From NCBI GenBank assembly GCA_934454585.1, contig CAKSFP010000010.1:16517-80516 (forward strand): DNA of 64,000 bases, in the 5' to 3' direction. The position numbers and the translations under genes are program-made. Of this stretch, positions 43,721 through 51,112 are shown piece by piece. The notes beneath the pieces were generated by a model. It was given only the letters and a program-made list of their open reading frames with translations, made no database searches and had not been told where the DNA came from. This DNA comes from an uncultured Clostridia bacterium (GTDB taxonomy: Bacteria > Bacillota > Clostridia > UMGS1810). Position 1 is the first letter of the stretch. Each line of letters begins with the position of its first letter.

Positions 43721-44342
43721 TACCGTACACCTCCTCAATCTTTGATACAGCGTCCTTTGTAATAACCATTACATCATATTTCAGTATGTCATATACATTG
43801 AGGCTGCCCATAAATGTTGTTGCAACACCTGCAATGTTTCTTGCGGATTTAACCACAATGTCGTTCTTCTCGTTGGTAACGATGAGTGCCTTGGACTCTA
43901 CCTTGAGAGCGTCGAGCATCCCCACAACCTGCTTTGTCTTGATTTCGTCAAAAGCAATGTTGTCTACAACGATCATCTCGCCGTCAGCCACTTTCGCACT
44001 GAGTGCGGACTTAAGAGCAACTGTCTTAAGCTTCTTGTTTACGGAGTATCTGTAATCTCTGGGCTTCGGTCCGAGAGCGATACCGCCTTTTATCCACTGT
44101 GTGGCACGGATGCTGCCCTGTCTTGCACGGCCTGTACCCTTCTGACGCCACGGCTTGATTCCGCCTCCGCGAACTTCCGAACGAGTCTTGGTGCTCTGAG
44201 TACCCTGTCTCTGGTTTGCAAGGTAGTTTACAACAACCTGGTGCAAAGCAGATTTGTTTACCTTCTGGCCGAACACCGCATCGGAAAGTTCTATATCTCC
44301 GATGTTATTTCCTTTTATATCATATAAAGCTACTTTAGGCAT
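43713..44342 (-). CDS. rplD: 50S ribosomal protein L4
   Basis: 209 residues with the tunnel loop GGIKPWRQKGTGRARQGSIR. In E. coli L4 is the autogenous repressor of the S10 operon; whether it acts on the leader seen here is unknown. Confidence 0.98.
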   Translation of the reverse strand: MPKVALYDIKGNNIGDIELSDAVFGQKVNKSALHQVVVNYLANQRQGTQSTKTRSEVRGGGIKPWRQKGTGRARQGSIRATQWIKGGIALGPKPRDYRYSVNKKLKTVALKSALSAKVADGEMIVVDNIAFDEIKTKQVVGMLDALKVESKALIVTNEKNDIVVKSARNIAGVATTFMGSLNVYDILKYDVMVITKDAVSKIEEVYGNE

Positions 44343-44365
44343 CTATATTTCCTCCTTTCCTTAAA

Positions 44366-44995
44366 TTACGCTTTAACTGTATTCCTGATTGTCAAGATAC
44401 CGCCCTTAGGACCCGGAACCGCGCCCTTTATAAGGATGAGGTTTTTCTCAACATCAACTTTTACAATATCAAGGTTCTGAACCGTAACCTGTTCAACACC
44501 CATATGACCCGGGAGTCTCTTATTCTTCATAACTCTCGAAGGAGTTGAGCAAGCACCCAGAGAACCGACGCCTCTGTGATAACCCGAACCGTGAGACATA
44601 GGACCTCTGTGAGTTCCCCATCTCTTGACGGTACCTGCGTATCCGTGACCTTTGCTTATGCCGGTAACATCTACTTTGTCACCCTCTGCAAAGACATCGG
44701 CTTTGATAACCGCGCCCACATCGTAAGCGGAATCATCATCGAGCCTGAACTCGCGCAGATATTTTTTGCTGTCGACACCTGCTTTTGCAAAGTGTCCCTT
44801 CATCGGCTTGTTAACGAGCTTTTCTTTAGCATCGACAAAGCCTACCTGAATGGCATTGTATCCGTCATTTTCAACCGTTTTCTTCTGAACAACGGTGATC
44901 GGACCGGCTTCAAGAACAGTAACGGGTATTACAACACCGTCTTCTGTAAAAAGCTGTGTCATTCCGATTTTCTTTCCTAAAATTGCTTTTTGCAT
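44366..44995 (-). CDS. rplC: 50S ribosomal protein L3
   Basis: 209 residues, begins MQKAILGKKIGMTQLFTEDG and contains HGSGYHRGVGSLGACSTPSR, the conserved W-finger region of L3. Complete. Confidence 0.98.
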   Translation of the reverse strand: MQKAILGKKIGMTQLFTEDGVVIPVTVLEAGPITVVQKKTVENDGYNAIQVGFVDAKEKLVNKPMKGHFAKAGVDSKKYLREFRLDDDSAYDVGAVIKADVFAEGDKVDVTGISKGHGYAGTVKRWGTHRGPMSHGSGYHRGVGSLGACSTPSRVMKNKRLPGHMGVEQVTVQNLDIVKVDVEKNLILIKGAVPGPKGGILTIRNTVKA

Positions 44996-45104
44996 TTCTT
45001 TTTCCTCCTATTTAGGTTATTGGTTGAAGCTGAATAAGGGTGCTCCAACATGACCCGCCGCATCATTTAAGTGCGGCAATGCACGCCGCAAAACCGGCTG
45101 TGCC

Positions 45105-45419
45105 TCACACCTGCTTAATCTCGATGTCAACGCCTGTCGGCAATGAAAGCTTGAGCAGTGTGTCGATTGTCTTGGGTGTAGGCTCCAATATGTCGATAAG
45201 TCTCTTGTGCGTTCTCATTTCGAACTGTTCACGAGAATCCTTATACTTGTGTACCGCTCTGAGGATTGTAACAACCTCTTTCTTTGTGGGGAGCGGAATA
45301 GGACCTGCCACCTTCGCACCTGTTCTCTCCGCAGTCTCAACAATTTTCTTTGCAGACTGGTCGATCAACTGGTGGTCATAAGCTTTGAGCTTAATTCTGA
45401 TTTTCTGACTGTTAGCCAT
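45105..45419 (-). CDS. rpsJ: 30S ribosomal protein S10
   Basis: 104 residues from the ATG at 45419, with AGGAGG upstream, giving MANSQKIRIKLKAYDHQLID. First gene of the supercluster. S10 also takes part in antitermination as NusE. Unlike many Firmicutes, no str operon (rpsL-rpsG-fusA-tuf) lies upstream in this window. Confidence 0.97.
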   Translation of the reverse strand: MANSQKIRIKLKAYDHQLIDQSAKKIVETAERTGAKVAGPIPLPTKKEVVTILRAVHKYKDSREQFEMRTHKRLIDILEPTPKTIDTLLKLSLPTGVDIEIKQV

Positions 45420-45680
45420 TAATAGTACCCTCCTAACATTGCGTATTTTTGGTGCCATCCGGCAGTCATAAAAAACTCACACCAACCCGTGTGTGTCGTA
45501 CCCTGCGCATTATAAAACCCGGTGCAAAACTGCATACCGGGGACATAATACACCTGTTGAATGTACTGTGACTCTGCCGCCCGAGTTCATGATTCGGACA
45601 TTCTCCGCAGAAATTGACAAAACCGCGTCTCCGCTGTGTTTGCCGGTAACCTCCTGCATCATCGTATGTCATGCCACGCT
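45420..45680 (-). ncRNA. Structured leader of the S10 operon with possible attenuator
   Basis: Between the promoter and rpsJ lies about 260 nt of transcribed leader. It contains a hairpin CCCGGT-A-TGCA / TGCACCGGG (about 45515-45540), other inverted pairs, and a short stem CACAC/GTGTG followed by TTTTTT (U-run at about 45470-45475), some 50 nt before rpsJ. This resembles a leader with a terminator-type switch, as used for autogenous control of ribosomal operons. The terminator stem is only about 5 bp, so its strength is uncertain. Confidence 0.5.
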
Positions 45681-45685
45681 TTGTT

Positions 45686-45714
45686 AGTATACCGCATTTT
45701 GAGCGGTTTTGCAA
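45686..45714 (-). promoter_or_regulatory. S10 operon promoter
   Basis: Minus-strand TTGCAA, 17 bp, TATACT. The transcript would begin near 45679, about 260 nt before rpsJ. Confidence 0.75.
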
Positions 45715-45834
45715 GCTTTTTTTTGAATTATGGGCGCATTTTTGAAATTTCGTGAAAAATATACATAAAGTTTATGGAATATTTGTTGTTTTAGTGCAAT
45801 TTTTAATGGAGTTGTGCGAAATTGTTTATTTGTT

Positions 45835-45934
45835 CGGGCGACCACATAGGGCCGCCCCTACAGGTACATTAACAAAATATCGTCATATGTTCAGATTGGT
45901 TCATTAACTGCGGGTCGATGAGGTCATCGACCCC
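45835..45934. repeat. Pair of REP-like GC-rich hairpins
   Basis: GGGCG/CGCCC hairpin at 45836-45857 (within CGGGCGACCACATAGGGCCG, then CCCCTACAGG) and GGGTCGATG-AGGT-CATCGACCC at 45913-45934, a perfect 9-bp stem followed by CCTACCG. Both resemble short repeats scattered in clostridial genomes (GGGCGACC...GCCCCTAC and GGTCGATG...CATCGACCCCTAC). No gene lies between 45720 and 46268. Confidence 0.55.
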
Positions 45935-45982
45935 TACCGCCTTGAAACAGAATCAACAAAAGGAAAGAATCTGTCTCATAGG

Positions 45983-46185
45983 CGAGGGTAGGTATATTTT
46001 ATTTTGTGTAAGCGAATTCTGCGTGATGTGCGTAGAAAACCATTCGTCAAAGGATGTGTATGTGTTTTTTATTCTTAGGCGAGAAGTTCAGCGCTACTGC
46101 ACTGCTGTCCGAGGAGACAAGAATAAAAAACACATACACAGACGGCACAAAATCCTATGCGTACAGAACAAAATACACCTGCCCG
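45983..46185. repeat. Nested palindrome element, copy 1
   Basis: Outer arms: GAGGGTAGGTATATTTTATT (from 45984) against ACAAAATACACCTGCCCG (46168-46185), imperfect. Inner arms: a perfect 22-bp inverted repeat, 46055-46076 (starting TGTGTATGTG) with 46119-46140, around a 42-nt loop containing GTTCAGCGCTACTGCACTGC. No coding sense. The inner unit is almost identical to copy 2. Confidence 0.75.
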
Positions 46186-46268
46186 AGACGGTGCACCATT
46201 TTTTGGTTATATTAATGATTATACACTGGATTTATAATTATGTCAATAATATAATCGGAGTTGATTAC

Positions 46269-46457
46269 ATGTTTGAAGTAGAGAACAAATTCAAAAACGC
46301 AAATGTCGCCCGCACGATACGGTTTACAGAGCCATTGTTCGAGCAACTCAACGAAATTGCGGCGGCAAATGATGTGTCGTTTAACCTGCTTGTTCTGCAA
46401 TGCTGTCAATATGCAACGGATAATATGAAAGGCAACGGCAAAACCGCTGCGGAATGA
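46269..46457 (+). CDS. Small ribbon-helix-helix (Arc/CopG-like) protein
   Basis: 62 residues; ATG at 46269 with GGAG 9 bases upstream. The core VARTIRFTEPLFEQLNEIAA matches the beta strand and first helix of ribbon-helix-helix DNA-binding proteins, and DVSFNLLVLQCCQYA the second helix. Such proteins bind palindromes as dimers. It converges on enolase (27-bp gap) and lies between nested palindrome copies 1 and 2. Target unknown. A weak promoter, TGGATT-17-TATAAT, ends near 46253. Confidence 0.65.
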   Translation: MFEVENKFKNANVARTIRFTEPLFEQLNEIAAANDVSFNLLVLQCCQYATDNMKGNGKTAAE

Positions 46458-46484
46458 ATTCGTTCCATACGGTTGCGGCGAGTG

Positions 46485-47789
46485 TCAATGTGTGCGTAAC
46501 GGCTGTTTTATAACAAAATCCGCACCGCCGTACCGTGCGGCAGCCCCGAGTTCCTCCTCAATGCGCAAAAGTCTGTTATACTTTGCGCATCTGTCGGTTC
46601 TTGTGGGCGCGCCGGTCTTTATCTGTCCGCCGCCCAGCGCAACCGCCAGGTCGGCGATGAATGTGTCCTCCGTCTCACCTGAGCGGTGTGATACTATTGC
46701 TCCATATCCCGCAAACTGCGCCATGCGCACAGCATCTATCGTCTCGGTAAGCGTGCCTATCTGATTTGGCTTGATGAGAATTGCATTTGCAGCACCGTCG
46801 TTTATGCCGCGCTCTAACCTTTTTGTGTTGGTGACAAACAAATCGTCGCCGACAAGCTGAATTTTGTCGCCGAGCCTGTCGGTCAGCAGTTTCCAACCGT
46901 CCCAGTCATCCTCACCGACTCCGTCCTCTATTGAAACAATCGGATATTTTTCGCACAGTTGCTCCCAGTATGACACAAGTTCTTCACGCGTGTATGTCTT
47001 GCCCGACTTGGTGAGAGTATATGTGCCGTCTCCCTTTGCCCATTCGGACGACGCCGCGTCAATCGCAATGTTAAAATCGCATCCCGGTTCATACCCCGCG
47101 TCCTTTATTGCCTCGCAGATGAGCGAAAGAGCGTCCTCATCTTTTTCCAGGCTGGGCGCAAAACCACCCTCATCACCGACAGATGTCGCATTGCCTGAAT
47201 CGGCAAGCAGTTTTTTGAGTGTGTGATAAACCTCGCAGCTCATGCGCATCGCATCGGAGAAAGTCGGCGCACCCGTCGGCATAATCATAAATTCCTGAAT
47301 ATCCACATTGTTATTGGCATGGGCGCCGCCGTTGAGAATATTCATCATCGGAGTGGGTAAAACATAAGCACCGCAACCGCCAACATAGAAATATAGGCTT
47401 TGTCCGAGCGCGTTTGCCGCCGCATCCGCACAGGCAAGCGATACGCTGAGCAGAGCGTTTGCACCGAGTTTTGATTTGTCCGCCGTGCCGTCCGCATCAA
47501 GCATGGCAAGGTCTATCTCACGCTGGTCAAGCACATTCATGCCGCATATGCGGTCGGCAATGACGGTGTTGACATTATCAACAGCCTTCTCTACCCCTCT
47601 GCCCATGAAGCCTTCGCCGCCATCACGCAGTTCCAGTGCCTCATACACACCCGTGGACGCACCAGATGGCACGGCTGCTCTGCCGACAAAACCGTCCGTG
47701 CAGATGACTTCCGCTTCCACGGTCGGATTGCCGCGCGAATCGATAATCTGTCTTGCAAACACACTTTTTATCTCTAAAAACTGTTTCAA
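46485..47789 (-). CDS. eno: Enolase (TTG start)
   Basis: 434 residues from the TTG at 47789, which has AAGGGG 8-9 bases upstream and gives the usual length; the frame is open 28 codons further but without a start signal. Motifs: SVFARQIIDSRGNPTVEAEV, SGASTGVYEALELRD, VGDEGGFAPS, and the C-terminal VSHRSGETEDTFIADL with the catalytic and substrate-binding residues. Converts 2-phosphoglycerate to phosphoenolpyruvate in glycolysis. It stands alone here, not in a gap-pgk-tpi-gpm operon. Confidence 0.96.
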   Translation of the reverse strand: MKQFLEIKSVFARQIIDSRGNPTVEAEVICTDGFVGRAAVPSGASTGVYEALELRDGGEGFMGRGVEKAVDNVNTVIADRICGMNVLDQREIDLAMLDADGTADKSKLGANALLSVSLACADAAANALGQSLYFYVGGCGAYVLPTPMMNILNGGAHANNNVDIQEFMIMPTGAPTFSDAMRMSCEVYHTLKKLLADSGNATSVGDEGGFAPSLEKDEDALSLICEAIKDAGYEPGCDFNIAIDAASSEWAKGDGTYTLTKSGKTYTREELVSYWEQLCEKYPIVSIEDGVGEDDWDGWKLLTDRLGDKIQLVGDDLFVTNTKRLERGINDGAANAILIKPNQIGTLTETIDAVRMAQFAGYGAIVSHRSGETEDTFIADLAVALGGGQIKTGAPTRTDRCAKYNRLLRIEEELGAAARYGGADFVIKQPLRTH

Positions 47790-47814
47790 AAAAATACACC
47801 CCTTAACATTTTTT

Positions 47815-47834
47815 CGTATTATGCGCATAATACG
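47815..47834. promoter_or_regulatory. Perfect 20-bp palindrome upstream of eno
   Basis: CGTATTATGCGCATAATACG, a perfect palindrome without spacer, lies 26-45 bp upstream of the enolase start codon, flanked by T and A runs. Possible -10 hexamers (TATTAT, CATAAT) lie inside it, so a bound dimer would block transcription. The adjacent ribbon-helix-helix protein is one candidate ligand; this is inference. Confidence 0.5.
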
Positions 47835-47880
47835 GAAAAATATTCTTAAAGGATGTATCCTGTAATCTTGCAAATCAAAT

Positions 47881-48076
47881 CGGGACAGTACATTTTACGC
47901 GCTGTAAGTTAGTTCTGATACGCGCAGTAAGTATCCGTCAAGGGATGTGTATGTGTTTTTTATTCTTAGACGGCGAGTTCAGCGCTACTGCACTGCTGTC
48001 CGAGACGGCAAGAATAAAAAACACATACACAGACGGCACAAATCTTTATGCGTGCAGAATAAAATGTACTGTCCCG
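47881..48076. repeat. Nested palindrome element, copy 2
   Basis: Outer arms are a perfect 17-bp inverted repeat, CGGGACAGTACATTTTA (47881-47897) with TAAAATGTACTGTCCCG (48060-48076). Inner arms are a perfect 22-bp inverted repeat, 47946-47967 with 48010-48031, identical in sequence to those of copy 1, around a 42-nt loop sharing GTTCAGCGCTACTGCACTGC. Outer arms differ from copy 1 but remain complementary. Confidence 0.8.
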
Positions 48077-48129
48077 AACTTTTGTGTAATTTATTTAAGC
48101 GATTAGATTATTTGAGCCATATAAAAAAG

Positions 48130-48200
48130 GATTCCCCCTTCGCCGCCGAGCCGAGGGACAATGTAAGGCTTGGCAACAGAGGGGGAACCGGTCCCGATTT
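48130..48200. repeat. Hairpin repeat between eno and the riboswitch
   Basis: TTCCCCCT (48132-48139) pairs with AGGGGGAA (48180-48187) and an inner GCCGAGCC pairs with GGCTTGGC. The segment resembles intergenic repeats of gut Clostridia with a ...GGGGGAACCGGTCCCG edge. No gene is seen from 47790 to 48500. Confidence 0.45.
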
Positions 48201-48293
48201 ATGACCCAATTTCCAACTTGTAACCGATTTTAAGCTTTTTGTGTCATCACCGCAGCCGACTTACGACACAGTGTCACAAAGCGTCAGAACACA

Positions 48294-48420
48294 TAAAAAG
48301 ACCGACTGCACACGGGAAATACGCAGTCAGTCAATCATACCGCCAAAAACGGGTTAAACACTAAACTTTGCGTCCCCATCTTTCGGTGAGTTTGCTAAAA
48401 TGCATTTATGTTCTGCCACA
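48294..48420 (-). ncRNA. c-di-GMP-I (GEMM) riboswitch with own terminator, apparently without a target gene
   Basis: On the minus strand the conserved GEMM strings occur in order and spacing: GCAAAC (48390-48395), a CGAAAG tetraloop segment (48380-48385), and GGGGACGCAAAG (ending 48366), as in known c-di-GMP-I aptamers. The P1b-type stem has one mismatch. Downstream is a terminator, GACTGACTGC/GCAGTCGGTC with TTTTT (48294-48332). A promoter lies directly upstream. The next minus-strand gene is eno, more than 500 nt away beyond repeats, so the regulated gene is missing or distant. Confidence 0.7.
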
Positions 48421-48425
48421 GACTT

Positions 48426-48454
48426 ATCCTATCACATTTTTTCGATAAAGTCAA
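48426..48454 (-). promoter_or_regulatory. Promoter of the riboswitch transcript
   Basis: Minus-strand TTGACT, 17 bp, TAGGAT; transcription would start about 48419, at the 5' edge of the aptamer. Confidence 0.65.
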
Positions 48455-48500
48455 TAGATTTTCAGCGAATTTTTGGGGGTTTTTATCATTTTTTCGGATA

Positions 48501-49058
48501 TTATTTGATATTTCCCTGTGCGTCAAACAGCGGCAGCTTGCCAAGTACGATGATGTCGTCTCTGTCGGCAGCGTCGCCTTCGCCGAGGACAGCCATCTTG
48601 CCGACTATGTTACCGCCCGCTTTTTCCACAAGATAATCTATGGAATCGAGCGATTCTCCGGTGCTGATTACATCGTCCACCACAAGCACGCGTTTGCCGC
48701 AAATGGCGTCGACATCCGCCTGACCTATGCAGAGTTTTTGCAAATTGGCGGTGGTTATGGAATTAACCTCGGTTGTGATGATGTTCTCCATATACACCTT
48801 GGGCGCCTTGCGCGCAATGATGTAGTTATCGTCGCCGTGCTGTTTTGCCATTTCGTAAACAAGCGGAATGCTCTTGCACTCGGCAGTGACTATGATGTCG
48901 TACTCCGGCGCTTTTTTGAGCAGCTGCTCCGCCGCAGCAACGGTAATCTCCACATCGCCGAACATGATGAAAGCGGCAATGTACAAATCGTCCGCAACCT
49001 TGAACAGGGGCAATTCACGCTTGAGTCCTGCTATTTCCATAGTATAAGTCTTTCTCAT
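48501..49058 (-). CDS. Purine phosphoribosyltransferase family protein (adenine-type)
   Basis: 185 residues. The PRPP-binding loop is RVLVVDDVISTGES near 123-136, and IIVTAECKSIPLVYEMAKQHG gives the PPi loop region. Resembles adenine phosphoribosyltransferases but the pre-PRPP part differs; a specificity for adenine or another purine cannot be proved. It is next to an AzgA-type purine permease, which supports purine salvage. A hairpin (49084-49111) lies between them. Confidence 0.8.
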   Translation of the reverse strand: MRKTYTMEIAGLKRELPLFKVADDLYIAAFIMFGDVEITVAAAEQLLKKAPEYDIIVTAECKSIPLVYEMAKQHGDDNYIIARKAPKVYMENIITTEVNSITTANLQKLCIGQADVDAICGKRVLVVDDVISTGESLDSIDYLVEKAGGNIVGKMAVLGEGDAADRDDIIVLGKLPLFDAQGNIK

Positions 49059-49083
49059 AATGTTATTCCCTTCCCATATAAGA

Positions 49084-49111
49084 GGGGGTGTTCCAAAAAT
49101 GCAACACCCCC
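49084..49111 (-). terminator. Intercistronic hairpin between permease and phosphoribosyltransferase genes
   Basis: GGGGGTGTT and AACACCCCC form a perfect 9-bp stem around a 10-nt loop. Lacks a clear U-run on the minus strand, so it may only partly terminate. Confidence 0.5.
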
Positions 49112-49148
49112 AATTGATTTTGTTAATTTGAAAATTGTTTTAGTTAAA

Positions 49149-50489
49149 TTACATTACCTTTGACGCTATATACAGCGCAAAGAGTACAACAGATATCCAC
49201 ATAACGGGGCTGATATCTTTGATTTTGCCTGTGCAAATTTTGATTACAACCCAAGCTATCATAGCAACCATGATACCGTTTGAGATAGAATATGTCAAAG
49301 GCATGAAAGCGATTGCCAAGAATCCTCCGATAGCATCTGCCATGTCGCCGGAGAAGCTCATCTTCTTAACGGACGAGAGCATGAGCAGTCCGACAAAGAG
49401 CATAGCCGGTGTCGTAGCGAACGAAGGAATGGCAAGGAAGAACGGCGCAAACACAATGGAGATGATAAAGAGCACCGCCGTAACAACAGCCGTGAGTCCT
49501 GTTCTGCCGCCTACGGATACGCCTGCGGTCGACTCAACATAGCTTGTAACGGTTGATGTACCCATGCAAGCACCGACAACGGTACCTACAGCATCTGCCA
49601 TGAGAGCGGCTCCTGCTTTGGGAAGATTGCCGTCTTCGTCGAGAAGATCGCCTTTTTCGGCAACGCCGATGAGTGTGCCGACGGTATCAAATATATCCGT
49701 ATAAAGGAATGTAAATGCTATAAATATGAATGTCATTGCATTTTCGGCAACAAACTTGAAGTCAAAGTTAAACATTGAAGGTGCCTTAAAAGCTTCTGTG
49801 GAGAAGTTGGGATAGAGCGAGTATACACCGTTTTCTATATCTACAACATACCAGCCGCAAGCCTGTGCAATCATACCGAGAATCCAGGTTGCAATAATGC
49901 CGATGAGGATGTCACCCTTAACATTGAAGTGGTGAAGAACACCAATGATGAGCAATCCTGCAAAAGAAAGCACAACCGTAGGCGAGGAAAGGTCGCCGAG
50001 CGCAACAAGTGTTGCCGCATCGGGAACAACGGTTTTTGAGTTGATGAGTGCGATTATTGTGATAAACAATCCGATACCTGCGGATATGCCATATTTAAGG
50101 TTGTTCGGGATTGAATTTACAAGAGCCTCTCTAAACTTGAATACAGACAGTACCATGAAGATGAGACCCTCAACAAGTACAGCCGTGAGAGCTACCTGAT
50201 AAGAACATCCCATGGCTCCGCAAACGGTGAATGCAAAGAATGCATTGAGACCCATGCCCGATGCAAGGGCAACAGGATAGTTTGCAAAGAAAGCCATGCA
50301 CAGTGTTGCTATCGCAGCCGAGATTGCGGTTGCGGTGAACACAGCCGGAGCGGATGCTCCTTCAATTCCGCCGAGGTAGTTCGGGTTGACGGCGAGTATG
50401 TACGCCATTGCAAGGAAAGTGGTGATACCGGCAATAATTTCGGTTTTTACATCGGTACCGTTTTCCTTGAGCTTAAACAGTTTTTCCAT
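49149..50489 (-). CDS. AzgA-type (NCS2) purine permease
   Basis: 446 residues from the ATG at 50489, 8 bases after GGAG. About 12-14 hydrophobic helices. Signatures: AGITTFLAMAYILAVNPNYL, NYPVALASGMGLNAFFAF and TSTVTSYVESTAGVSVGGRTG, as in AzgA hypoxanthine/guanine/adenine transporters. Works with the phosphoribosyltransferase downstream. No purine riboswitch was found in the leader. Confidence 0.9.
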   Translation of the reverse strand: MEKLFKLKENGTDVKTEIIAGITTFLAMAYILAVNPNYLGGIEGASAPAVFTATAISAAIATLCMAFFANYPVALASGMGLNAFFAFTVCGAMGCSYQVALTAVLVEGLIFMVLSVFKFREALVNSIPNNLKYGISAGIGLFITIIALINSKTVVPDAATLVALGDLSSPTVVLSFAGLLIIGVLHHFNVKGDILIGIIATWILGMIAQACGWYVVDIENGVYSLYPNFSTEAFKAPSMFNFDFKFVAENAMTFIFIAFTFLYTDIFDTVGTLIGVAEKGDLLDEDGNLPKAGAALMADAVGTVVGACMGTSTVTSYVESTAGVSVGGRTGLTAVVTAVLFIISIVFAPFFLAIPSFATTPAMLFVGLLMLSSVKKMSFSGDMADAIGGFLAIAFMPLTYSISNGIMVAMIAWVVIKICTGKIKDISPVMWISVVLFALYIASKVM

Positions 50490-50543
50490 TTCCATTTCTC
50501 CTTTTTTTCTCTTTTTCAAAATAGAACAAAATCTGACACTATC

Positions 50544-50572
50544 ATTGTATAACCCTTTTACGCAAAAAGCAA
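50544..50572 (-). promoter_or_regulatory. Promoter of the purine permease gene
   Basis: Minus-strand TTGCTT, 17 bp, TACAAT, about 55 bp upstream of the start codon. Confidence 0.55.
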
Positions 50573-50656
50573 GTGTTGAATTTGTATAAAATTCGCGTCT
50601 TTTGTGGTAAATATGTATAAATAATAATAAAACATCAAAAAAATTAAAATTGGGTG

Positions 50657-50685
50657 TTGATTTTTATCTGATTATGTGTTATTAT
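50657..50685 (+). promoter_or_regulatory. Promoter of the AbrB-family gene
   Basis: TTGATT, 17 bp, TATTAT, about 45 bp upstream of the start. Confidence 0.55.
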
Positions 50686-50730
50686 GGATTAAATAAAAAA
50701 TACTAAATTGGAAATTGAGGTGGATTAATT

Positions 50731-50970
50731 ATGAAATCAACAGGTATTGTAAGAGACATCGACAAGCTGGGCAGAATAGTTCTTCCGATCGAGCTGCGCA
50801 GACTTAAAGATCTTGACAGCGGTGATTCCGTAGAAATCTATGTGGAGGGTGACAACATCATTCTCAGAAAGCATGAACCTGCTTGCACATTCTGCGGAAA
50901 CAGCAACAATGTAACCGAATTTAAGGGTAAAAACATTTGTGCTGACTGCATTAAAGAGCTTTCCAAGTAA
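50731..50970 (+). CDS. AbrB/SpoVT-family transition-state regulator with C-terminal CxxC ribbon
   Basis: 79 residues. The swapped-hairpin DNA-binding domain is STGIVRDIDKLGRIVLPIEL at the N-terminus. The C-terminal third carries CTFCGN and CADC, two CxxC pairs likely to bind zinc, common in the clostridial AbrB group. Family members control transition from growth to stationary phase and sporulation. It is monocistronic, with its own promoter and terminator. Confidence 0.88.
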   Translation: MKSTGIVRDIDKLGRIVLPIELRRLKDLDSGDSVEIYVEGDNIILRKHEPACTFCGNSNNVTEFKGKNICADCIKELSK

Positions 50971-50984
50971 TTTAATACCTACCT

Positions 50985-51018
50985 GCGGGCTGCGTCTTTC
51001 GGCGCAGTTCGCTTTTTT
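50985..51018 (+). terminator. Terminator of the AbrB-family gene
   Basis: GCGGGCTGCG and CGCAGTTCGC pair (with G-U pairs) followed by TTTTTTT. Confidence 0.75.
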
Positions 51019-51112
51019 TATTCACTTTTCCGCACCTTCGTTTCTTTTTGCTCTTTCGTTTTTTGCATTTTTTCCATTCTTTCGGGCATAATAGGCAGCG
51101 GAGGAATTTATT

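Noticed and set aside
45466..45714. 82-codon frame in the S10 leader
   Set aside because: It starts within the promoter and coincides with structured leader RNA; composition is not protein-like.
46051..46140. CRISPR-like repeats
   Set aside because: The repeats are inverted, not regularly spaced direct repeats, and no cas gene is near.
45918..46268. N-terminal extension of the ribbon-helix-helix gene
   Set aside because: The extension runs through repeats and the nested palindrome; the ATG at 46269 has a proper ribosome site.
50490..50720. Purine riboswitch upstream of the AzgA permease
   Set aside because: The conserved purine aptamer strings and loop-loop elements are not present; only a promoter and a short leader are seen.
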